Of a stretch of 8,892 nt of DNA, positions 1-5,924 are shown piece after piece; position 1 is the stretch's first letter; each line of letters opens with the position of its first letter. The DNA is from an uncultured Shinella sp. (lineage in GTDB: Bacteria > Pseudomonadota > Alphaproteobacteria > Rhizobiales > Rhizobiaceae). The notes below the pieces were generated by a model. The model was not told the DNA's origin, searched no databases, and was given only the letters and a program-made list of their open reading frames with translations. Made by a program: the position numbers and the translations under genes. Location of the stretch: positions 1-8,892 of the forward strand of contig NZ_CAMLFY010000154.1 of assembly GCF_946479415.1 (NCBI RefSeq), written 5' to 3'.

Positions 1-1
1 C

Positions 2-211
2 ATCATCCGCCGCGGCGATACGCTGTGGCAGATCTCCCGCCGCATCTACGGCAAGGGCGTGCGCTACACGACGATCTACCTCGCCAACGAGGCTCAGATC
101 AGCGATCCCGACCGCATTCTTCCCGGCCAGGTCTTCGGCGTGCCGGACAAGACGGCGGAAACGGACGAGCAGGCGGAAGAAATGCACCGCAAGCACGTTC
201 GCGGCAATTGA
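2..211 (+). CDS. LysM domain protein, C-terminal fragment
   Basis: This is the 3' end of a gene that starts outside the window; 69 codons and a TGA stop are visible. The translation contains a LysM peptidoglycan-binding module: a GDTLWQISRRIYG segment near the left edge, then YTTIYLANEAQISDP and a closing DRILPGQVFGVP. These are the conserved GD-T-LW-I, I--AN and P-P-G-- positions of LysM. A short charged tail rich in Glu, Lys and His follows. LysM modules bind N-acetylglucosamine-containing glycan, so the protein is probably envelope-associated. A C-terminal LysM is common on larger exported rhizobial proteins, but nothing here shows what the N-terminal part is. The LysM assignment is strong; the role of the whole protein is unknown. 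Confidence 0.85.
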   Translation: MIRRGDTLWQISRRIYGKGVRYTTIYLANEAQISDPDRILPGQVFGVPDKTAETDEQAEEMHRKHVRGN

Positions 212-267
212 TCCTTCTCAATTTCACCCAGCCGGTTGCGAAGCGGCCGGCAAGGTCCTATCTCAGC

Positions 268-300
268 AATACGGCGCCCCTCGCGGGCGCCGTATTTTCA
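268..300 (+). terminator. Intrinsic terminator after the LysM gene
   Basis: A perfect 12-bp inverted repeat (AATACGGCGCCC at 268-279 and GGGCGCCGTATT at 285-296) encloses a 5-nt loop, CTCGC. The 3' arm runs into TTTT with more T-rich sequence after it. It lies 57 nt after the LysM stop codon and about 100 nt before the next gene, so it should end the upstream transcript. Because the stem begins with AAT, it could also act weakly in the opposite direction. Confidence 0.85.
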
Positions 301-396
301 TTTCAAGCAGGGGTGCGGGACGGGGACGGTTTGTCGTCCGGGTCTGTGCTCAGCAGCGACAAGGCCGGGGCGTGACGGGTCCCGGCGGAGGCCGGC

Positions 397-2292
397 ATGG
401 CGACGACGACGAAGAAAACGGTTTCGGCCGACAGCAGCAATCCCTTTTCAACGCTGGTGAACCTCTGGCCCTATATGTGGCCCTCCGACCGGCCGGATCT
501 GAAGATGCGCGTCGTCTGGGCGACGGTCTTCCTGCTGATCTCCAAGATCGTGCTGCTGCTCGTGCCCTATTTCTTCAAATGGGCGACGGATGCGCTGAAT
601 GGCAAGGCCGATGTCGTCGGCCTGCTGCCGGCCTTCCTGACCGGTGCCGCGATGCTGGTGCTCGCCTATAACGGCGCGCGCATCCTGCAGGCCGGCCTGA
701 ACCAGCTGCGCGATGCACTTTTTGCCAGCGTCGGGCAATATGCCGTGCGCCAGCTCGCCTACCGCACCTTCGTGCATCTGCACCGCCTGTCGCTGCGCTT
801 CCACCTGGAGCGGCGCACCGGCGGCCTGTCGCGCGTCATCGAGCGCGGCACCAAGGGCATCGAGACGATCGTGCGCTTTACGATCCTCAACAGCGTGCCG
901 ACCTTCATCGAATTCCTGCTGACGGCCGCCGTGTTCTGGATGGGCTACGGCTTCCAGTACCTGCTCGTCACGGCCGTCACCGTCTGGCTCTACATCTGGT
1001 TCACCGTGCGTGCTTCCGACTGGCGCATCTCCATCCGCCGCTCGATGAACGACAGCGACACCGAGGCCAACACCAAGGCGATCGATTCGCTCCTGAACTT
1101 CGAGACCGTCAAATATTTCGGCAACGAGGAGATGGAGGCCCGCCGCTTCGACCAGTCGATGGAGCGCTACGAGAAGGCCGCAACCCAGGTCTGGACCTCG
1201 CTCGGCTGGCTGAACTTCGGCCAGGCGCTGATCTTCGGTCTCGGCATGGCGGTCATGATGGTCATGTCCGGCCTTGCCGTGCAGGCCGGCACGCAGACCA
1301 TCGGCGATTTCGTCTTCATCAACGCGATGCTGATCCAGCTTGCCATCCCGCTCAACTTCATCGGCTTCGTCTACCGCGAAATCCGCCAGGGTCTGACCGA
1401 TATCGAACAGATGTTCGACCTGCTCGAAGTGGAAGAGGAGGTGCAGGACAAGCCCGGTGCGGCCGACCTGATCGTCGCCGACGGCGCGATTTCCTTCAAG
1501 GACGTGCATTTCGCCTATGATCCGAAGCGCCCCATCCTCAAGGGCGTCTCCTTCGATGTGCCGGCCGGCAAGACCGTCGCCGTCGTCGGCCCCTCGGGCG
1601 CCGGCAAGTCGACGCTCTCGCGGTTGCTCTATCGTTTTTACGACGTGCAGGAGGGGGCGATCACCGTCGACGGGCAGGATGTGCGCGACGTCACCCAGAA
1701 GAGCCTGCGTAAAGTCATCGGCATGGTGCCGCAGGATACCGTGCTGTTCAACGACACGATCGCCTACAACATCCGCTACGGCCGCCCCGGCGCGACCGAC
1801 GAGGAGGTGACGGCCGCCGCCGAAGCCGCGCAGATCGGCCCCTTCATCCGCCACCTGCCGGAGGGGTTCAAGGCGATGGTCGGCGAGCGTGGCTTGAAGC
1901 TCTCGGGCGGCGAAAAGCAGCGCGTCGCGATTGCCCGCACGATCCTCAAGAGCCCGCCGATCCTCATCCTCGACGAGGCGACCTCGGCGCTCGACACGCG
2001 CACGGAGCAGGAAATCCAGGCGGCGCTCGATATCGTTTCGCAGAACCGCACGACGCTCGTCATCGCCCACCGCCTGTCGACCGTCATCTCGGCCGACGAG
2101 ATCATCGTCCTCAAGGACGGCGTTATCGCCGAGCGCGGCACGCATGGCGAACTCATGCAGCGCGACGACGGTCTCTACGCCTCGATGTGGAACCGCCAGC
2201 GCGAGGCCGTGCAGGCCGAAGAGCGCCTCAAGCAGGTGCGCGAGAGCGACGATCTCGGCATCGTGCTCCGCGGCGCGCCGGCGGCGGAGTGA
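397..2292 (+). CDS. atm1: Atm1/HMT1-type ABC exporter (ABCB family, fused permease-ATPase)
   Basis: A complete 631-residue half-transporter that should work as a homodimer in the inner membrane. Six membrane helices can be placed near residues 38-58, 75-97, 165-183, 187-205, 271-295 and 303-325. The nucleotide-binding domain follows, with Walker A GPSGAGKST (398-406), Q-loop Gln446, signature LSGGE (502-506), Walker B ILILDE (522-527) and H-loop His558, all intact. The Atm1 subfamily is indicated by RRTGGLSRVIERGTKG (139-154) and by the WRISIRR segment (209-215), whose arginines fall where Atm1 proteins bind glutathione. Mitochondrial Atm1/ABCB7 exports a glutathione-linked sulfur species used in cytosolic Fe-S and iron homeostasis. 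Bacterial relatives export glutathione or metal-glutathione conjugates, so the exact substrate here is inferred. GGAGG at 387-391 lies 5 nt before the ATG. The gene is probably transcribed alone: it has a terminator upstream and a convergent gene downstream. Confidence 0.93.
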   Translation: MATTTKKTVSADSSNPFSTLVNLWPYMWPSDRPDLKMRVVWATVFLLISKIVLLLVPYFFKWATDALNGKADVVGLLPAFLTGAAMLVLAYNGARILQAGLNQLRDALFASVGQYAVRQLAYRTFVHLHRLSLRFHLERRTGGLSRVIERGTKGIETIVRFTILNSVPTFIEFLLTAAVFWMGYGFQYLLVTAVTVWLYIWFTVRASDWRISIRRSMNDSDTEANTKAIDSLLNFETVKYFGNEEMEARRFDQSMERYEKAATQVWTSLGWLNFGQALIFGLGMAVMMVMSGLAVQAGTQTIGDFVFINAMLIQLAIPLNFIGFVYREIRQGLTDIEQMFDLLEVEEEVQDKPGAADLIVADGAISFKDVHFAYDPKRPILKGVSFDVPAGKTVAVVGPSGAGKSTLSRLLYRFYDVQEGAITVDGQDVRDVTQKSLRKVIGMVPQDTVLFNDTIAYNIRYGRPGATDEEVTAAAEAAQIGPFIRHLPEGFKAMVGERGLKLSGGEKQRVAIARTILKSPPILILDEATSALDTRTEQEIQAALDIVSQNRTTLVIAHRLSTVISADEIIVLKDGVIAERGTHGELMQRDDGLYASMWNRQREAVQAEERLKQVRESDDLGIVLRGAPAAE

Positions 2293-2943
2293 TCAGTCGG
2301 CCGGGCTGGCAAACAGGATCAGGTTGCCGTCGGGATCGCGCAGGATGAAATTGCGCGCGCCCCACGGCTGCGTCTTCAAAGGCAGGTGGAAAGGTACGCC
2401 GGCTGCCTGATAATCGAGAAAGAGCTTTTTCAGCCCTGCGGCGGTGTCGAGCGTGATCGACGCCGATAAAAGCTCTTCGCGCGCGCGGATGTCGCCGACA
2501 AAGACCGGCCCTGCGACTTGCCGCAGGCAGAGCCGCGCCGCGTCCCGTATGATGACGCCGAAGAAGGGCGGTTCTCCATAGGCGAAATCGACCGCAAAGC
2601 CGAGCTTCTGCGTGTAGAAGGCAAGGGCGACGGAAAAATCGCTGACATAGAGCACGGGCTCCGCGCCGCTGAGCACGGATGTTTCGACAGGTGGTGTCGC
2701 GGCAGGGTCGCGCATGGCAGGGCTTCCTTTCTTGAGCGCCGCCCAATCCTCAAAACCGTTCTGGCGGGCGACGACCGTCTGCGCATCGGCCAGCGAAAAC
2801 GGTGCTATCAGCACGTCGCGATCGGTCAGGTCGCGGAAGAGGGGCAGGGCGGCGCGGATCGTCGCGGCCACGGGATAGTGGCCTTCGCGATGCCAGCGCA
2901 GGATCTGCTTGGCCTGCTTCCTGAGGTTTTCGAGATTGGACAT
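2293..2943 (-). CDS. VOC (glyoxalase/bleomycin-resistance fold) protein with N-terminal helical domain
   Basis: A 216-residue cytoplasmic protein in two parts. Residues 1-72 form a charged helical domain (LENLRKQAKQILRWHREGHYP, then LADAQTVVARQNGFEDWAALKK) of a type I recall preceding glyoxalase-like or ankyrin-like domains. Residues about 93-214 form a VOC module, with paired beta-alpha-beta features at EPVLYVSDFSVALAFYTQKLGF and a closing NFILRDPDGNLILF. The closing motif has Leu where metal-dependent VOC enzymes carry the Glu ligand (DPxGNxxE), and no His sits in the first strand. Binding or sequestration, as in bleomycin-resistance-type proteins, is therefore more likely than metal-dependent catalysis. 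I chose the ATG at 2943 because the family-like sequence begins there. A TTG at 3039 would add 32 residues that look non-coding. No good Shine-Dalgarno sequence precedes the ATG. The ligand or substrate is unknown. Confidence 0.85.
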   Translation of the reverse strand: MSNLENLRKQAKQILRWHREGHYPVAATIRAALPLFRDLTDRDVLIAPFSLADAQTVVARQNGFEDWAALKKGSPAMRDPAATPPVETSVLSGAEPVLYVSDFSVALAFYTQKLGFAVDFAYGEPPFFGVIIRDAARLCLRQVAGPVFVGDIRAREELLSASITLDTAAGLKKLFLDYQAAGVPFHLPLKTQPWGARNFILRDPDGNLILFASPAD

Positions 2944-3043
2944 GGGCGCGGCTACGGGTTTCGGTCGTAGGTGGGCATTGCCCCTTCGGTCTTGCCGATG
3001 CGCCCTACAGCAACGAAAAAACTTTCCGACGTTGATCAAACCT

Positions 3044-3049
3044 TGTCAA
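3044..3049 (-). promoter_or_regulatory. Possible -35 element for the VOC gene
   Basis: Read on the minus strand this is a perfect TTGACA, about 100 nt upstream of the VOC start codon and inside the divergent gap 2944-3090. The sequence 17 nt further on is GAAAGT, a poor -10 match, so the promoter call rests almost entirely on the -35 hexamer. On the plus strand, TTGATC (3032-3037) is followed after a 17-nt gap by CGCTAA (3055-3060), an equally weak candidate for the gene at 3091. Confidence 0.3.
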
Positions 3050-3090
3050 TACGCCGCTAAAAGAAGGGCGAAGGGCTTCGGAGGTCAAGG

Positions 3091-3600
3091 ATGGACACGA
3101 TCGGTGAAGACGGGCTTCTCAGACATCCTGTTCCGGTGTCGGCCGCACTCCGGCTGTTTTTCCTCGCGACCGGTCTCTTCGTCATCGTCATCGCGACCTA
3201 TGAGCTGCACCGCGGCGTCTGGCCTTTCAATTTCGCCAGCCCTTTCTTCCTGTTTCTCATCCTCGGCGCCTGGTCGGTCGGCGGGCCCATTGCCTGGGCC
3301 GGGCTGACGGGACCATCCACGCTCTGGACGATCGGGCAGGGCCGCATCGTCATCGAGCGCAAGCAACCGTTCCGCAGGCTGCAAAGCGATGTCTTTGCAC
3401 AAGGCGACGGTTCGCGGCTGGTCGTTGTCGAACATGGATCCATGGACGGCGATCCGACATGGAGCGTGGTGCTCGCGGCACCCGATGGCCGCCGTTTCGA
3501 GACCCGTCGCCTGCAAACCCATGTCGCTGCCGAGCGGCTTCTGGCACGGATCGAGGCGGCTTTTGCCGCGCCGGAACCTTCATCCCGGCCACCGGATTGA
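3091..3600 (+). CDS. Uncharacterised two-helix membrane protein
   Basis: A 169-residue protein I do not recognise as a named family. It has a short hydrophilic N-terminus, two hydrophobic helices (about residues 17-36 and 50-72) joined by a short loop (ELHRGVWPFNF), and a soluble C-terminal domain of about 95 residues. The soluble part looks beta-rich: WTIGQGRIVIERKQPFRRLQ, then RLVVVEHGS, WSVVLAAPDGRRFETRRL and a final amphipathic helix (VAAERLLARIEAAF). This layout, two helices followed by a small PH-like or beta-sandwich domain, resembles many bacterial membrane proteins of unknown role; the fold is inferred from the pattern only. GGAGG (3080-3084) lies 6 nt before the ATG, and codon use matches the neighbours, so the gene is very likely real. 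It is followed by 104 nt before psd and could be co-transcribed with it, since no terminator is visible between them. Confidence 0.8.
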   Translation: MDTIGEDGLLRHPVPVSAALRLFFLATGLFVIVIATYELHRGVWPFNFASPFFLFLILGAWSVGGPIAWAGLTGPSTLWTIGQGRIVIERKQPFRRLQSDVFAQGDGSRLVVVEHGSMDGDPTWSVVLAAPDGRRFETRRLQTHVAAERLLARIEAAFAAPEPSSRPPD

Positions 3601-3658
3601 GCCATAGGGCGCGGGCCGGCTGGGGGCTATTCGCCACGCCGCATTGCTCCCGCCGGGT

Positions 3659-3684
3659 TTTCACGCTAGGTCGATGACGTGAAA
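3659..3684. repeat. 7-bp inverted repeat upstream of psd
   Basis: TTTCACG (3659-3665) and CGTGAAA (3678-3684) form a perfect inverted repeat with a 12-nt spacer, ending 20 nt before the psd start codon and just ahead of its ribosome binding site. The arms are spaced about two helical turns apart, as in many dimeric-regulator operators. The repeat could instead be chance or an RNA hairpin. Confidence 0.35.
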
Positions 3685-3704
3685 TTATCAGGAGATGCCG
3701 GAAG

Positions 3705-4403
3705 ATGAGTTTGGTCGATACGATACGCAGCACCCTGGTGCCGATCCATCGGGAGGGCTGGAAGTTCGTGGCGGCCTTCTTCGTCGTCTCCGTCCTCTTG
3801 GGTTTCCTGTGGACGCCGCTGATGTGGATCGGTTTCGTCCTCACCGCCTGGTGCGCCTATTTCTTTCGCGATCCCGAGCGTCTGACGCCCCAGGACGACG
3901 ATCTCGTCATCAGCCCGGCCGATGGCCGTGTCTCCGCCATCGCCATGGTCACGCCGCCAGCCGAGCTGGAGCTTGGCGACCAGCCGATGCTGCGCATCTC
4001 GGTCTTCATGAACGTCTTCAACTGCCATGTGAACCGTGCCCCGATGCGCGGCCATATTTCGCGCGTCGCCTATCGCGCCGGCAAATTCCTCAACGCCGAT
4101 CTCGACAAGGCGAGCCAGGAGAACGAGCGCAACGGCCTCGTCATCGAAAGCGCCCATGGCCCGATCGGCGTCGTGCAGATCGCCGGCCTCGTGGCCCGCC
4201 GCATCCTGTGCTGGACCGTCATGAACGACAGCCTGGAGGCCGGCGAGCGCTTCGGCCTCATCCGCTTCGGCTCGCGTCTTGATGTCTTCCTGCCCGAGGG
4301 CGTGCAGCCGCGCGTCAGCCTCGGCCAGACGGCGATTGCCGGCGAGACGGTGCTGGCCGAATTCGGCTCGGCCAAGGGACCGGTCGTCAGCCGTCGCGGC
4401 TGA
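3705..4403 (+). CDS. psd: Phosphatidylserine decarboxylase proenzyme
   Basis: This membrane-bound enzyme decarboxylates phosphatidylserine to phosphatidylethanolamine. The 232-residue length fits the short form of Psd seen in alphaproteobacteria and archaea, rather than the roughly 300-residue E. coli form. An N-terminal hydrophobic hairpin (about residues 20-53) is followed by YFFRDPER, then the family's catalytic landmarks: PADGRV with Asp73, NCHVNRAP with His108, and [11 protein letters not shown]. Self-cleavage between Gly189 and Ser190 in that last motif would turn Ser190 into the pyruvoyl cofactor and give a large beta and a small alpha subunit. The start is the ATG at 3705, with AGGAG at 3690-3694. 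An ATG at 3695 is in another frame that lacks these motifs. pssA, the preceding enzyme of the pathway, lies 78 nt downstream. Confidence 0.95.
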   Translation: MSLVDTIRSTLVPIHREGWKFVAAFFVVSVLLGFLWTPLMWIGFVLTAWCAYFFRDPERLTPQDDDLVISPADGRVSAIAMVTPPAELELGDQPMLRISVFMNVFNCHVNRAPMRGHISRVAYRAGKFLNADLDKASQENERNGLVIESAHGPIGVVQIAGLVARRILCWTVMNDSLEAGERFGLIRFGSRLDVFLPEGVQPRVSLGQTAIAGETVLAEFGSAKGPVVSRRG

Positions 4404-4420
4404 ACGATTGATCATTCGCG

Positions 4421-4454
4421 GCAGCGGCCTATCTCGGATTGAGACGGCCGCTGC
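4421..4454 (+). promoter_or_regulatory. Intercistronic hairpin between psd and pssA
   Basis: GCAGCGGCC (4421-4429) and GGCCGCTGC (4446-4454) are perfect complements. Inside them, TCTC (4432-4435) pairs with GAGA (4441-4444) around a GGATT loop, so the RNA can fold into a two-part stem with a small internal loop. The sequence that follows is AGATGAGAGA, not a T-run, so this does not look like an intrinsic terminator. It ends 27 nt before the pssA start codon. A role in mRNA processing, 3'-end protection of the psd message or control of pssA translation is inference. Confidence 0.55.
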
Positions 4455-4481
4455 AGATGAGAGAGAACGAAGCGAAGAACG

Positions 4482-5333
4482 ATGGACACACCGTTTCCGC
4501 CCTATGAGCCGAATGGCCCGAACGACGAAGCCCGTGGCCCGCGCCTGCGCGAAATCCCGCTGCGCGTGATCATCCCCAATGTCATCACGGTTCTGGCGAT
4601 CTGCGCGGGCCTGACCGGCATCCGGCTCGCCTTCGAAAATCGCTACGAACTGGCGGTCGGCATGGTGCTGCTCGCTGCCTTCCTCGATGGCATCGACGGG
4701 CGTATCGCGCGCCTGCTGAAGGCCACGTCGAAATTCGGCGGCCAGATGGATTCGCTCGCCGATATCGTCAATTTCGGCGTCGCACCGGCGCTGGTGCTCT
4801 ATGTCTTCATTCTCGATCAGGCGCGCTCCTTCGGCTGGATTGCGGCACTGATCTACGCCATCGCCGCCGGCCTTCGCCTCGCGCGCTTCAATGTCATGGC
4901 CGAGCGCGAGACCAAGGCGAAGTGGCAGTCGGAATATTTCGTCGGCGTGCCGGCGCCGGCCGGCGCCATGCTGGTGCTGCTGCCGGTCTATCTTGGCTTC
5001 CTGGGGCTCGCGCCCACGCCGCTCTTCGCCTATCTCGCGTCCGGCTACACCGTGCTGATCGGCTTCCTGCTGGTCAGCCGCCTGCCGGTCTGGTCGGGCA
5101 AGTCGGAAGGCAGCCGGGTGCGCCGCGATCTGGTTCTGCCAATCATCCTGCTCGTCGTGCTTTATGTCGCGACGCTGATGAGCTTCACCTGGGAAACCAT
5201 GGTCATCACGGTCATCGGCTATCTCGCCACGCTGCCGTTCGGCGCCCGCTCCTGGCAGCGCAAATATGGCGGCTGGACCGCGCCGACGACCAATGGCGCC
5301 AGCGAATTTCCGGAAGAGCACGACGGCCAGTAA
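4482..5333 (+). CDS. pssA: CDP-diacylglycerol-serine O-phosphatidyltransferase
   Basis: This integral membrane enzyme condenses CDP-diacylglycerol with L-serine to make phosphatidylserine, the substrate of the neighbouring Psd. The 283-residue product carries the complete CDP-alcohol phosphotransferase signature D-G-x2-A-R-x8-G-x3-D-x3-D, with Asp72, Gly73, Ala76, Arg77, Gly86, Asp90 and Asp94. Hydrophobic segments lie on both sides (about 30-50, 57-69, 97-112, 117-133, 157-176, 180-199, 218-234 and 238-254). The length and many helices fit the type II (membrane) class rather than the E. coli peripheral enzyme. The first 25 residues are hydrophilic and Pro-rich. Assignment to serine rather than glycerol-phosphate or choline acceptors rests on the pairing with psd and overall resemblance. 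The ATG at 4482 is the first in frame; its ribosome binding site is weak (purine-rich GAGAGAACGAAG upstream), so translation may depend on the upstream message. Confidence 0.93.
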   Translation: MDTPFPPYEPNGPNDEARGPRLREIPLRVIIPNVITVLAICAGLTGIRLAFENRYELAVGMVLLAAFLDGIDGRIARLLKATSKFGGQMDSLADIVNFGVAPALVLYVFILDQARSFGWIAALIYAIAAGLRLARFNVMAERETKAKWQSEYFVGVPAPAGAMLVLLPVYLGFLGLAPTPLFAYLASGYTVLIGFLLVSRLPVWSGKSEGSRVRRDLVLPIILLVVLYVATLMSFTWETMVITVIGYLATLPFGARSWQRKYGGWTAPTTNGASEFPEEHDGQ

Positions 5334-5365
5334 GCCATCCGTCATCACATCCGCGTGAGCCTGTC

Positions 5366-5406
5366 AAAAGCCCTGTCCACACCTCGTGGGCAGGGCTTGA
5401 TTTTTT
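5366..5406 (+). terminator. Intrinsic terminator after pssA
   Basis: The 13-nt arm AAGCCCTGTCCAC (5368-5380) pairs with GTGGGCAGGGCTT (5386-5398) through 12 Watson-Crick pairs and one G-U, around the loop ACCTC. It is followed by GA and six T residues (5401-5406). It lies about 35 nt after the pssA stop and separates the phospholipid operon from the marR operon. Confidence 0.9.
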
Positions 5407-5423
5407 GTTGCCGGTCGACTAAG

Positions 5424-5452
5424 TAGCAAGCAAATAGATAGCAAGCTAATAA
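5424..5452. promoter_or_regulatory. Candidate MarR operator/promoter of the efflux operon
   Basis: TAGCAAGC occurs twice, at 5424-5431 and 5439-5446, with starts 15 nt apart. The second copy is part of TAGCAAGCTA, whose ends are inverted repeats (TAGC and GCTA). The block is A/T-rich against a GC-rich background and ends in TAATAA (5447-5452), a plausible -10 hexamer placed 17 nt before the marR start codon. MarR-type proteins commonly bind short dyads overlapping the promoter of their own operon, so an autoregulatory operator is the natural reading. No convincing -35 hexamer is visible, and the marR start has only a weak ribosome binding site, so the leader may be very short. Confidence 0.5.
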
Positions 5453-5468
5453 TGTCTGGACTACCAAG

Positions 5469-5924
5469 ATGACGGCTAACGATCCCCGCGAACACCTGCT
5501 CGACGATCTCTCCCGCGTTCAGCGCAAGATGCGCGCGCTTTTCGATGCGCGCGTGAAGGAGAGGGGGCTGACCCTGCCGCGCGCCCGCGCGCTGCTCATT
5601 CTCGGCCGCGGCGCCCAGCTCAACCAGCGGGAGCTTGCCGAGGAGCTCGATATCGAGACGCCGACGCTGGTGCGCCTGCTCGACGGCATGGAGAAGCAGG
5701 GCTTCATCGAGCGCCAGTCGGTCGAGGGCGACCGCCGCGCCAAGCAGATCGCCATGACGCCGCACGGCGCCAGGGTGGCCGAGGAGGTGCTGGATCTCGC
5801 CCGTTCGCTGCGCGCCGATGTGCTGAACAGCATCACCATCGCCGATATGCACACCACGGTGAAGGTCTTCTCGGCCATGGCGGACAATATCGCCCGCAGC
5901 TGTCGGGAGAGCGTCGAGGCATGA
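5469..5924 (+). CDS. MarR-family transcriptional regulator
   Basis: A 151-residue winged helix-turn-helix protein, a normal MarR length. It begins with a dimerisation helix (EHLLDDLSRVQRKMRALFDARVKERG). The DNA-binding domain has LTLPRARALLILGRG, QRELAEELDIETPTLVRLLD as the helix-turn-helix (about 54-73) and MEKQGFIERQ leading to the wing SVEGDRRAKQIAMTPHG (about 84-100); the DRR of the wing is a hallmark of the family. A C-terminal dimerisation helix closes the protein. MarR proteins usually repress a neighbouring efflux operon and release DNA when a phenolic or drug-like ligand binds. Here the stop overlaps the start of the MFS exporter (ATGA), so the three genes form one transcript and feedback control is likely. 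The inducer cannot be inferred. The ATG at 5469 is used because the ATG at 5452 is out of frame. Confidence 0.92.
   Translation: MTANDPREHLLDDLSRVQRKMRALFDARVKERGLTLPRARALLILGRGAQLNQRELAEELDIETPTLVRLLDGMEKQGFIERQSVEGDRRAKQIAMTPHGARVAEEVLDLARSLRADVLNSITIADMHTTVKVFSAMADNIARSCRESVEA

Noticed and set aside
324..339. Short inverted repeat GGACG/CGTCC before the Atm1 exporter
   Set aside because: The stem is only 5 bp in GC-rich DNA, which is expected by chance; no promoter hexamers could be fitted around it.
25..375. Open frame on the plus strand over the LysM fragment and the terminator
   Set aside because: It is in a different frame from the convincing LysM translation and reads straight through a strong terminator hairpin.
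448..2145. Long open frame on the minus strand opposite the Atm1 exporter
   Set aside because: It is an antisense shadow caused by G/C-rich third positions. Its translation is dominated by Arg, Asp, Glu, His and Gly with no recognisable motif, while the plus strand carries every ABC transporter motif.
2944..3039. N-terminal extension of the VOC protein from a TTG codon at 3039
   Set aside because: The extra 32 residues are Arg/Cys-rich and unlike the family; the conserved part begins at the ATG at 2943. The TTG also lies almost on top of the TTGACA hexamer.
3666..5348. 560-codon open frame on the minus strand opposite psd and pssA
   Set aside because: It spans two well-supported plus-strand genes and their gap, has a low-complexity charged composition, and shows no domain.
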